Origin: Lutjanus erythropterus
Taxonomy: Eukaryota; Chordata; Actinopteri; Lutjaniformes; Lutjanidae
Reading direction: 5' to 3'
Assembly (NCBI GenBank): GCA_020091685.1
Contig: CM034607.1
Coordinates: 11,665,884 to 11,729,883, forward strand
Length of the DNA stretch: 64,000 nucleotides
Part shown: piece by piece, positions 11,788 through 21,490 of the stretch
Layout: each line of letters opens with the position of its first letter
Numbering within the stretch: the first letter of the stretch is position 1
Translations under genes and position numbers: made by a program
The notes under the pieces: model-generated
Told to the model about the DNA's origin: nothing
What the model saw: only the letters and a program-made list of their open reading frames with translations
Database searches by the model: none

Positions 11788-12073
11788 AGGTTGGAATCCC
11801 TATCCTTCAGTCTCTCGTCTTTCTTCCACTGTATGATATGGGACTTGAGTAGTTCAGAACAGATGAGCCCTGCTTTCAACATTGATAAAAGATATCCATA
11901 AATCATCTGGAGTAGGGGGGGGGGCAGAGGATGAGACAGCGTGAGTGACAGCAAGAGAATTGGAGACAAAAGGAAAGATGGACAGATAGAGAGACAGACG
12001 CGCAGAGAAACAGACAATCAGAAGGAATAAAATATCACGGCCATTTCCAAACTAATAATACTTGCTTAATGCA

Positions 12074-13154
12074 ACACTCTTAGAGTGTAGAGTCCTGTCC
12101 ACTTGAAACCACTTTCAGAACCAAACGTAAAGAAATATACCTAGAACCATCTGTTAAACGAAAAGACTCTGATTGATGATTCCTCCCAGAACTCCCTCCA
12201 ACCCCTAAGGGTTAACAAGAACTCACACGGGGTTCTACCAAGAACCTTTTTATATTCCAAGTGTTATAACTACATAAAAGATAAGGGTTCCAAAAGGGTT
12301 CTTCCTGAAGGGCTAGGGTTTTACCCTGATCCATTTGCTTTTTTTAAAAAACTTTTTTAAAACCTTTTTTTTAAGAAAGGGTTTGTCAAGGCTTCTTTGT
12401 AAGAGTATGGGTTCCATTATGAACCCTTTTCATCCAAAGAGCCATTTTTGAAAGAAAGGGTTCTTCAAGGATTGTTGAAACCCTTAAAGTATTCTTTTGT
12501 CAACAGTTCATCAAGGGTTCTTCATACCATAATATGAAAGGGTTCTTGGCAGAACACCCTGAGTGGGTGTTAGCCCCCTTAGAGAGCAAAAAAGTTCTGG
12601 ATATAACCCTCAGAGGGTTCTGGGGTGATCCATTTCACCATAGAAGGATTCACTGTAGAACCTCTCACTGGGCGTTCTTCTCTGGGTGACGTCTCTGACA
12701 GGGTGCCAGGAAGAACCTTTATAAAAGATTCTACCAGGAACCAAATAGGGTTCTCTTATGGGGACAAGCCAAAGAACCCTTTATGGTTACAGTTAGCCCC
12801 TCTATTTCTAAGAGTTTAGAACCCACACAGGGGTTACTATCAAAAACCATTTTATATTGCATGGGTTTTACTTAGAACCCTCCTGGGTGCTTGTCCCAAG
12901 AACCCTTTTATACAAATTATGGTACAAAGAACCCTTGATGAGAAAGTATTTCAACAATCCAATAAAGATCTTTCTGCCAAAAAGGGTTCTTTTGGCTCTT
13001 TGAATGAAAATGGTTCTTAATGCAACCCTCAGTCTTACAAAGAACCCTTGACGAACCCTCTCTTCAAAAAATGGATTTTAAGAAGGAAATGGTTCTGGAT
13101 AGAACCTCAGCTGTTTATGAAAAACACTTTTGCAACCCTTATTTCAAAGAGTGT
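12074..13154. mobile_element. GGGTTCT/AGAACCC-rich foldback element, copy 2 (compound)
   Basis: The ends acactctta (12074-12082) and aaagagtgt (13146-13154) are inverted. The interior is saturated with gggttct, agaaccc and cttttata motifs in both orientations. An internal terminus-like ctatttctaagagt (12802-12815) suggests two elements joined or nested: about 12074-12815 and 12816-13154. No coding capacity beyond chance frames. Confidence 0.7.
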
Positions 13155-13636
13155 GTTTTTGACACATAATAACTGAATCCATCTTCTCACTGAAAATCAT
13201 TTTGGGACAATTCTGTTTTGTACATTATTATTTAGTGAGTCATTTTAAAAATCCTTTGCAACAATTCATGACTATGAATTTAGCCGCTGGCAGAGTTCAA
13301 GTTGTTGCCCTTTTTTCTGAACTTGACAACAACACAATCAGGTTTTTGAAAATATCAACAGTAGCTCTGTGGCACAAAATATTGGACATATTTATGACAC
13401 GCTTTTTTTGTTATCGCTTTTCTATTGCGTCCATTTTCCTGTCAGCTATACAAGGCAGGAGCTACAGCTCTTGACAGTGACAGATGACGTGTGGCTCAGA
13501 GAAGAAGCAGGAGAGTAAATAACTTTTTTTGATCTCGAAAGTTACACACCCCTGAAGGAATAAAAACAAAGGTTTCTTTTGTACAGGTGACTACAATATC
13601 AACACAAGAAAATACTTCAAATAATATTATTGCTGA
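13155..13636. other. non-coding, nothing recognised
   Basis: AT-rich; a 90-codon frame at 13202-13474 has no recognisable domain. Confidence 0.35.
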
Positions 13637-14038
13637 ATTAAGGGAATAGTCTGGATTATTTGATGTGGGGTATGAGTAGGGGTGCAACACATCACAGATG
13701 TCCTGTGTTCCATATGGAACGCCCCCTACAGTTCAGGACGCATGTGGTGGACTACATGTAACCATCATAGCGTGAAACAAATTTTAACTGTTGCTGTTAC
13801 TTTTATATAAGTAATAATACCAGAAATCTCAATGCAGAGTTGCAGTGAAAAGACAGGACAGATGAGCGCTGTGTTTTACTCTGAAGTGTATCTCTGTGAA
13901 GAGTGACTGATTAAAAAGCCATCACATCGCCTCAAATCAAATCTCGACCATGACTTCTGGGATCTCACTGGTGTAACTATACTGTTTTCAAAGAGGCAGA
14001 CTCTTATATTTAGTGAAACCACTGCCTCTGTCTGTTAC

Positions 14039-14771
14039 TAGAGATGCACCCATTCCAATTTTCTTGGCCGATTCCGATTTCCGATTTTTTTTTTAAAGGT
14101 CTGACCTGCCGATACCAATTTTGGCTGATTCCAATTTTCAGTCTTTCTAAGAAATATAATTGACAGCATTCACAAACATTTTTGCAATGTTTCTTGTCAT
14201 ATTAAATTGGATGTTCATAATAAAACACTGACTATTAAATAATTTACATTTTCTCCAAAAGTGCTCCAGGTCAGCTTCCTCATGAGATCAGATAATCCCA
14301 TAAGGAAGCTGAAGAATTTAAAAACAGAAAAATTTAAACGAGTCTGAATGAGAAAATGTTTGAGGAGATGTATCAACACGTGTTGTTTATTTTCAGTTAG
14401 GAGACTGAGGAGATTGAGATTTTAACTGTCAGTCTGTGAGCAGTAGCTTGCTGCTGGCTAACATTAGCCTGAGGGTCTAGGAAGTTTACTGTTGTTTGGC
14501 AACATCGTCAAGTGCTCAGGTGCTCCGTCTCCCTGTAGACAGTTATCTCTTTACACTGTTCTTGGAATCTGCATGTGTCTGAGTGCGTATTGCTGTGACA
14601 TTACTGTCTGCGTCGCTGCACGCATGACATGACCATTGAGCAGAGCATGGGTGTGAATATGACCACCACAGAATCAGATGTGTGACGCTAACTGGCCGGT
14701 CGCCAGTCAAGGCCAGTCATGCTGAGAAACAGCAGGTTCCAGTCTCTGGCCAGTTGAGTGGTGCATCCCTA
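14039..14771. mobile_element. hAT-like non-autonomous element nested in the foldback
   Basis: The terminal 12-mers tagagatgcacc (14039) and ggtgcatcccta (ends 14771) are inverted with one mismatch. The left interior has the repeated gattccgatttccgat and ccgataccaattttgg motifs typical of a common teleost hAT-type repeat. About 733 bp, no transposase. I could not find a target-site duplication. Confidence 0.65.
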
Positions 14772-14782
14772 TCCATTAGTTT

Positions 14783-14854
14783 GTTTGTGTTGTTGTGACT
14801 TTGGTGCTCTGAAAGGACAGTTTGGATACACCAAAGTCACAGAATAACACAAAC
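14783..14854. repeat. strong hairpin at the centre of the foldback
   Basis: The 24-nt arm gtttgtgttgttgtgacttt... (14783-14806) pairs almost perfectly with 14829-14854 (a 2-nt bulge) around a 22-nt loop. This marks the symmetry axis of the foldback element. Confidence 0.8.
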
Positions 14855-15232
14855 TAACTAACAAATCGAGCCAGCAGTAGACCAGCAGCTTCATGTTCAG
14901 CAAGGTACAATTACAGACTTTGCCAATGGAGTTTGATGCTGAGGGGAGAGCGATATTTACCTTATTTTACAGGTGTTTCCCATGGAAAAAGACTGTCTGT
15001 CTGCAAGGTAAAGGCATGAAAATTTTGTAAGTAATGTTTTTTTTTTAGGTAGACCTTTTTTTAAGGGGCCAAAAAACATTTTGCTACTAACCCTGTCCAC
15101 AGCAGTTCATTACTTCCCCTCTTCTTCCCCAAACTGAGGGCATGATGACTGGCATCTACTGGAGGTAATGCACTGACTATCAAAAAGAACCTCACAGAAA
15201 CACACTTAAAATAATTCAAACTATCCCTTTAA

Positions 15233-16030
15233 ATTGTTTAGACATGGGTTGGCATGCAGGGCTGCAAGAGAGGGAATGATTCTCAGCCTAATTCTCTTAT
15301 CTGCTGCTGATAAGCTGCACTGCAGATAATCAAGAAGCACAATTGATAACCTGTTCTCCTGCAGGCTCAGTTCTGTCTGCTTCTACACACACACACATCC
15401 TAATGTGCCTCCTAATGAGACGCTGTCCTTCAGTGCCACAAAAAGCTGCTGTTTGAAGTTTTACTCTCCCAGAAACCATATGCTGACAGCCAGGAGACTG
15501 GGCGCAGAGCCACAAAGCCTTATACACATGCAGACATGTGTAAGTACAGATACACACATGAAGGCAGTAATGTATGCACACCCACACACAGACCGCCATT
15601 CAGAAGTGGAACTTGAGTGAAGGGGGAAAAATGGAGGGTGACTCATCTCTGCAAAATACACCTCACATGACACCAATCTACAGCCTTTTATAGCGCTCAC
15701 TGTACTGTAAAATGATGTTACATCAAACACACTTTAACAGAGTGCAATAAATCTCAGTTACAAGGGATTTATTATTTATTTATCAATAAAAATACTATGC
15801 ACTAAATACAACACTTACGGAATCATCTGCATTTCGTAGCATCTGCGTTTCCCCACTTTTTTAATCAGGTTATTAGATGTACATGGCATTAATTACACGG
15901 CATGGCCTTTGCATTCACCAGATCTAAATTCAGCTGAACACCCAGACAACACGTGTTTGACAGCATTCTCTGCAACAAGCAACATCGAAACATCAAGGGA
16001 GTTTCCTTTGGTCGAACGGTGTTCATGCCC
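15233..16030. other. non-coding, nothing recognised
   Basis: Antisense frames of 71-89 codons (15330-15730) overlap and lack domains. TTATTTATT-like A/T runs near 15770. Nothing further seen. Confidence 0.35.
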
Positions 16031-16085
16031 CCAGTACAGGACCTCAATTACCTGTTACTGGAGCACAGAGCAAAAAGGTGCGGTC
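16031..16085. mobile_element. terminal fragment related to the 17-kb foldback family
   Basis: The stretch ttactggagcacagagcaaa followed by aagg closely resembles 17418-17441 (taattggagcgcagagcaaa followed by aaggg), the outer end of the foldback family described at 17041-17450. Confidence 0.4.
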
Positions 16086-16499
16086 AGCTTTTACTGATGT
16101 TAAATAAAACCACATGTTAAGCTTATAAAATATGCATTGTTAAAGATTAAACCAGTATTTTCCATTCTGTTTAGTTTGTGGCCCCAGGAAAACAGTGTCT
16201 AGTTGGGCCCCCTCATCACATTTCAGGTACCTACAAGGTGTTAGCTGTTAAACCTGTTAGATATTTGCCTCTAATTTTATCAGATAGTTTCATTCAAAAT
16301 TGATAATTATAAACATTTCACAAAGAACAATGATCAGAAAAAAATCTACAAATTAATACAAATTTGTGTAAGATACCTTTTTCTCCCTTCCAAACCTAGT
16401 CATAATCTCATGACCCGTTTTTTTTTATTATTATTTTATAATTCACAAGTTGTAGAAATTAAACCTGAAGTAGACAGTTTATTTTTAGTGTAACTGATG

Positions 16500-17040
16500 C
16501 CATCCATCCATCCATCTTCAACTGCTTATCCAAAATCGGGTCGCAGTTCCAGCTGGGGACCCCAGACATCCCTCTAACCGGCTACATTAGTCAGCTCTGA
16601 CCGGGGGATCCCAAGGCGTTCCAAGGCCAGGGCAGAGATATAATCCCTCCACCTAGTCCTCGGTCTGCCCCGTGGCCTCCTCCCCACTGGACATGCCTGG
16701 AACACCTCCCTAGGGAGGAAACCAGGTGGCAACCTTACAAGATGCCCGAACCACCTCAACTAGCGTCTTTCTATGCAAAGGAGCAGCGGCTCTACTCTGA
16801 GATTGAGCTTCTCACCCTATCCATAGGGGAGATGCCAGCCACCCTCCTGAGAAAACCCATTTCGGCCGCTTATATTGCGATCTTGGTCTTTCGGTCGTGA
16901 CCCACCACTCATGACCATAGGTGAGTGTAGGAACGAAGATTGACCGGTTAATTGAGAGCTTCGCCTTCTGGCTAAGCTCTCTTTTCATCACAATGGTGCA
17001 GTAAAGTGAACACAATACCGCTCCCACTGCCTCCCATGCC
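16500..17040 (-). mobile_element. 5'-truncated non-LTR retrotransposon (LINE), RTE/Rex3-like suspected
   Basis: On the minus strand the sequence encodes the tail of a reverse-transcriptase ORF (see the pseudogene entry) and ends in a GATG-type tandem tail (plus-strand catccatccatcc at 16501-16513). Severe 5' truncation and a short tandem-repeat 3' tail are hallmarks of target-primed LINE insertion. GATG tails are known for Rex3/RTE elements of fish, so that clade is my best guess; a phylogeny of the RT is not possible from this fragment. The 5' break abuts the next foldback at about 17040. Confidence 0.8.
16574..17027 (-). pseudogene. C-terminal fragment of LINE reverse transcriptase, frameshifted
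   Basis: Two collinear minus-strand pieces in different frames. The upstream piece (17027-16812) contains ELSQKAKLS and PTLTYGHEWWVTTER, the region following the polymerase core in many fish LINEs. The downstream piece (16759-16574) contains MRWFGHLVRLPPG and GRRPRGRPRTRWRDY, a basic C-terminal motif. The frame change and a poorly matching junction between 16760 and 16811 show it is dead. The endonuclease and the catalytic part of the polymerase are absent. In a live element the protein would nick target DNA and copy the element RNA in the nucleus; this copy cannot. Confidence 0.8.
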
Positions 17041-17450
17041 CTGCCCCTTTTTGCAGCCCCTCAGTCAACCTTCTCCTTTCCTGTTTCCTGTATTTAGATA
17101 TGCTATGTGCTTATCTTTTTAATGATGTTGTGGGGGGACAAGTAACAGTGACAAAGGCCTATAGACAAATCCTAAGTTAGCAAACGTTAACTTTAGCTAT
17201 CAAAATCAAAGCTTGTTACATCTGATAGCCAATGTTAGCAGAACCCTAGCTAACTAGCTAGCTAACAAGGGATGTAGATTATGTAGCTATTGTGTAGCAG
17301 TTTGCTAACATTAGCCATCAGATGTAAGTAGCTAGCACATAGTATGTCTAGAAACAGGAAACAGGAAAGAAGAAAGTTGACTGAGGTTCCGCCATGTACC
17401 AAGAATACTCAACTGTAATTGGAGCGCAGAGCAAAAAGGGACAGGAATTC
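17041..17450. mobile_element. foldback element with nested inverted repeats, copy 1
   Basis: The outer arms 17059-17112 and 17334-17386 are inverted (both carry the ctttcctgtttcctg motif and a tatgtgct segment). A second pair of arms lies inside (17216-17241 and 17302-17326, ttacatctgatagccaatgt). The centre is rich in gctagct and gctaac. The right outer end has ggagcgcagagcaaaaaggg (17422-17441). The left outer arm appears to have lost about 45 bp. A second copy is at 25700-26220. Confidence 0.65.
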
Positions 17451-17826
17451 AAATGGCTTCAGGGAGAATTAGACTTCTGCACCTCCTCTTGATGCTGCCA
17501 TTGAAACTTGTGGGTTTGGTAGGAAGGACTTAGTGGGGTGATATGATGTTGTCAAGAGAGAGGCAGAAGGTTTTGCATAGGCTTTTTCTATGTCAGTAGC
17601 TTTAAATTGTAACCATAGCAACAACACTTATGTTTTACCGATGAAACCTGATCTAACCGTGCGTTCAACTAAATACAATCTACAGTACGTTGCTTTGGTG
17701 CAAGTAGGATTATTTACTCTGAAATGTCTCCATATAGAAACTGAAGGACACAGCAGAGACCAAAAAAAGACACCTCTGTCCATTACTTTCTGATATCAGG
17801 ACAGCTAGTCATGTGTCATCACTTAC

Positions 17827-17829
<3 letters not shown>
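17451..17829. other. non-coding, possibly the outer part of the foldback
   Basis: No gene. The tgcataggctttttctatgt area (17574-17593) loosely resembles sequence that follows the second copy near 26180, so the repeat may extend this far. Confidence 0.3.

Positions 17830-17891
<62 letters not shown>
17830..17891. repeat. (AC)31 microsatellite
   Basis: 62-bp uninterrupted AC array. Confidence 0.97.
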
Positions 17892-17894
<3 letters not shown>

Positions 17895-18544
17895 TCAGAA
17901 GTGAATTGCCTTGTGCTCGACCTGACAGCAATGATAGGTGTGGCATATCACCGTAGCAACGGTGCACAGCCATGTTAGAGTTGAAGAGAAAAGATTTCCA
18001 ATTCTTAAAACAACATTTTGATGGAAATAGACGCACAGGGCACTTTGTCTCCAAGTGGCCCTCTCTGTAGTTTTACATAAGTGGAACCTTCCAAAAAAGA
18101 AGGATGCATGACTGTATCAGCTGAGGTGATGATAGATAAATGGGTGAATAGGGAGGATAAATAAATAAAATGACAAATGGATGGGAGGTGGATGGATGGG
18201 AGACAGTTAAGTGGTTTTAGCCAATTAGAGAGGGAGAGTAGATACATCCAGAGTGCTTCCAGACACCAGATGGACTGAAGAGCGCTGGCGTCACAGCAGT
18301 AACAAAAGACTCAGGAGAAAGGAGGGGAGGGGAGAGGGAGAAGAGAGTGAGAAAAGGAGGAGACTGAGGCTAAGAATAGTAGTACAACCTCGGGCCAGCA
18401 CAATCGGTCGGCCCTGCCTGCTATTTTTTACTTTACTACTGTGCCAGCCCACACTCGTCTGACATCTTTGTCTCCTCTCTTTTCACATCACTCTCTCCAT
18501 CAGTTGTTTTTCAAAATGTGAGGCCAACTTCATCACGTCATTGT
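17892..18544. other. non-coding; degenerate GGAT tetranucleotides and a purine tract
   Basis: 18110-18205 contains scattered gataaat, ggatggg and ggtggatggatggg units, a decayed tetranucleotide repeat. 18300-18370 is almost all purine (aggagaaaggaggggagggg). No gene. Confidence 0.45.
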
Positions 18545-18680
18545 CAATGTTGCTAAAAAAAAAAGAGTGTTATCACGATAACAATACCAAGTTCAGTATC
18601 ACAATACTCGATACCAAAACAATACTTGAAACTGAAATAATGGTGTTTTGACGCTCAATACCTGACACAACAGAGCAGAA
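18545..18680. mobile_element. fragment related to the GGTACC/GATACC MITE family
   Basis: Repeated ataccaa and gataccaaaac motifs after an A-run resemble the interior of the 1404-1706 element. No terminal repeat seen, so it is a fragment at best. Confidence 0.35.
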
Positions 18681-19788
18681 TGCTCATTAGGGACATTGAC
18701 CCTGCACTTACATGCTGTTGCAAAACTATAAGACACATGGTCTTCACTAGTTCATTTTAATTTCACACATATGATAGGCAAATTGCTAATTTATGGTTAA
18801 ATTTATTGGGTTGAATGTTAATATTTCATGTATTATAGACCCACACCATGCCCATATTATAGTTATACTATAGTTCCAAAACTACAAACCTTGATTCTAT
18901 CAACAGGCCATTTCTACTTAAACGTTACTACGTTACTTAAACCTCCAAACAGCCTGGGGGTGTGACACATTTAGCACAGTGTCACAGGCAACATTGTATT
19001 AAGCACAAATTGGAAGTCCAAGTTGAAAATATTCAACGAGAGGTTAAAAAAAATTGCATGTATTGCAGGGCTTCGCAGAGCGTGTGGGTAGGACCAGGCG
19101 GAGAGCAGAGACAGACCAACTGCTCACTGAGAGACAGCTGCTGTGCTCCAAGGAGCTTTAGGGGAGAGAGCTGAAACTTTGAGGAATAAAAAGGGATTCT
19201 GTTCTGATCTGATGTACTTTAATTCGTGAATGTACAGACATACAGAGAGGAGAGGGGGGAAAAGAAGAAGAACCGGAGGGAAACGACAGAAATTCAGAAT
19301 GCTGGAAATTCCAACAGTGGACCGTTTTTAACAAAAAAGTACCTAAATTTTGGTATACTGTGCAACAGTACTAAGAAACAATCTGCATTCTGTGACCTCT
19401 GAAAAGCTGAATTCACAACCCATGCATGGTTGGTACAACTCGAACTGTTGTATGCAGTGTTCAGCTATGAATGTGGATTGCAGCTTCAAAGACAAAACAT
19501 CTACAGAGGAGTAACTCAATCAATACCACTTCACATGTGAAATCAAACACAAGACACTGGAGGCCACAGAGAGAGAACAGAGTGAGTGGCGTGCTTCTGA
19601 TCCCCACTTTCTTAGAGCCGCTTCACTGACGTGGGTTAATCCTTGAGAGGTTCCACTGGGAACTCTCATGCGCTCCTCCAGGGGATGGATTTCAAGGACG
19701 CACAAGACAGAAGCGGGATTTATATGTAAGGGTGCAGGTGACAAGTAGCTGCAAGAATTACGCTTGCACATGCATACTCTCTACTTAC
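18681..19788. other. non-coding, nothing recognised
   Basis: Short chance reading frames only. A purine-rich patch (19235-19285) is the only compositional anomaly. Confidence 0.35.
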
Positions 19789-19864
19789 CACAGTCTCATC
19801 AGGAAATGGTGCTCCATGTCTTCAGGTAGAAACGGCCGGCTGAATAAACTTGCTCTCAGTGACC
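19789..19864 (-). other. candidate 76-nt internal coding exon
   Basis: On the minus strand a long pyrimidine tract ending in tttctctctgcag (AG at 19866-19865) is followed 76 nt later by a consensus donor, tg|gtaagtag (GT at 19788-19787). Between them one frame is fully open: two bases of a split codon, 24 codons (beginning SLRASLFSRP and ending EHHFLMRL), then two bases of the next codon. The other two frames contain stops. The exon-sized length, strong sites at both ends and an open frame are what a real internal exon shows, but I do not recognise the peptide and see no partner exon nearby. If real, this window is intronic to a minus-strand gene. Chance pairing of splice-like sites in 64 kb is the main alternative. 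Confidence 0.3.
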
Positions 19865-20674
19865 CTGCAGAGAGAAAGAGACACAGAAAACAAGAAAACA
19901 TCAGGACTCCAACTGCAAAAAGCACACATGAGCCGATTTGTACGAACGCTATATCATACCCGGCAGGAAGCATTTAGCTCTGACTCTCTTTCATTTCTCT
20001 ACAATACGTCCCTCCCTCTGTCATGGGAAAAGCAGCCTCCCCATAAGCTCCGACCTGTAAAATAATCCCTGGCGGTGCCTTGAGATGCAATGTGGTGGAA
20101 AATGTGCGGCTGTGCCTGTTGGTCCTGAAACAAGAAGCTCCCCTGACTGCCTGGCTAATGCCACAGCTCCCTTCGTTGGAGTGCTACAGGCCCTGGACCC
20201 ACAAAACAGAGGGATGATGGGAGGATATGAGGAGAGGAGAGGAGGAGAACAGCAGAGAAAGCAAAATTAGTGGTGAAAATAAAGGGATTGAAATAAAAAG
20301 AGACAGAATGAAGAGAGAGAAAGAAGAGGGGCTGACTAAGAGGCTAATAGCTTAATTGAGTGTGTGCTGCATCCAATTACCTCCTAAAGGTAGCAGAATG
20401 TGTGAAATCATTTCAGAAAAAAAACACTGAGGCTTACACAAAAATAACACTGAGTGTGTCACCTGATGTGAGAACGTGTGTGTATGCACTTGTGTTCACA
20501 CCAATGGAGATAATAAGATAAAAGAAAGAACATAGCATTGTGTGTTCCTCCTTGCTGTGCTTGAGTGAACTGAATGCTAAATGCTACTACGCTAAAGTGC
20601 CAGAGGATTCTGAACACTTTATTACCCTTCCATTAGCATTAGCATTAGTCCAGTGATTACCAGTGACCATTAGC
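19865..20674. other. non-coding; GC-richer patch 20040-20210
   Basis: No supported gene. 20040-20210 is less AT-rich than its neighbours and could be exon-like or conserved DNA, but no frame there has recognisable content. 20210-20340 is purine-rich. Gene-poor TA/AG sequence follows, with gcattagcattag repeats at 20635-20650. Confidence 0.35.
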
Positions 20675-21490
20675 TGTAACACTTTATTTAAAGGGGTATA
20701 CATAAGACTCTCATTATAAGACACTGTCATAGTCATGTCATGACACCTGCCATGGACATAAAGGAGTCTTTATGAATGTTTATGAATGCTGTCATTAGCA
20801 TTTGTCCAGTGATTGTTGTAACCATGCCATGATGCCAGTCACGAACATGAAGGAGTCTTAATGAATGTTTATCAGCGTTTTCATTAAGTGACTTTTGGTT
20901 AGTTATGTCATTTTTAAAGCAAAGTTGACATTGTTTGAGATGTCTTTGTTATGGCAACTTGACATCAATCAAGCCAACTTAAGCAACAGCTTGGTACTGT
21001 ACTTTGTCAAACTGGCCTTATAACATTTAATGACGTCTTAATGACAAGTCCAAAATGGAACCACTTTAGTTGAAGTCCAGGACATCATTATTGACACTGT
21101 AATAAAAGGATTTGACAGTGTAATAAAACTTAATGACGTCTTTATAACAAGTCCAAAATATACCACTATGAAAAATATTTATGAAACACTTATAATGATT
21201 TCATGACAACCAATGTCAAAACCAGCCACATATGACAGTATAATGTTAAGTTAAAAAGCAAAACAGTCTTGTTAAGGCTGATAAAGATATTTTTATCTCG
21301 GTAAATGTCAAGTTGCCATGACAAAGACATCTCAAACAATGTCAACTTTGCATTAGAAATGCCATAATTGACTGAATGGCACTTAATGACAGCAGTCTTA
21401 AACATTCATAAAGACTCCTTCATGTTCGCACTTGGTGTCATGACAGTGTAATGACAGTCTTATGCACACCCCTTCAAATAAAATGTTACC
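20675..21490. mobile_element. 815-bp foldback element (long terminal inverted repeats)
   Basis: The left end tgtaacactttatttaaagg and the right end (reverse complement tggtaacattttatttgaag) are inverted. Arm similarity continues inward to atggcaacttgacat (20951-20965), matched by atgtcaagttgccat at 21305-21319, giving arms of about 290 and 185 bp. The left arm holds an extra internal duplication (ggagtcttwatgaatgttt twice), which also resembles the flank at 20637-20670. The centre has a direct repeat of taatgacgtctt (about 21030 and 21131). No ORF. Non-autonomous; superfamily undetermined. Confidence 0.8.

Larger units (their letters stand above)
13637..15232. mobile_element. foldback element of the TTAAAGGGATAGT family, interrupted by insertions
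   Basis: The left end ttaagggaatagtctgg (13637 onward) and the right end caaactatccctttaaat (to ~15232) are inverted. The symmetric centre is the hairpin at 14783-14854. The right half (14830-15232) is continuous and carries the block tgtccacagcagttcatt (15096 onward), shared with the second copy at 35215-36162. The left half is broken: after about 13677 it is replaced by other sequence, including a hAT-like element. Confidence 0.6.

Noticed and set aside
11574-12017. 147-codon minus-strand frame with a long Cys-Val run
   Set aside because: The run is translated microsatellite; the rest has no recognisable domain.
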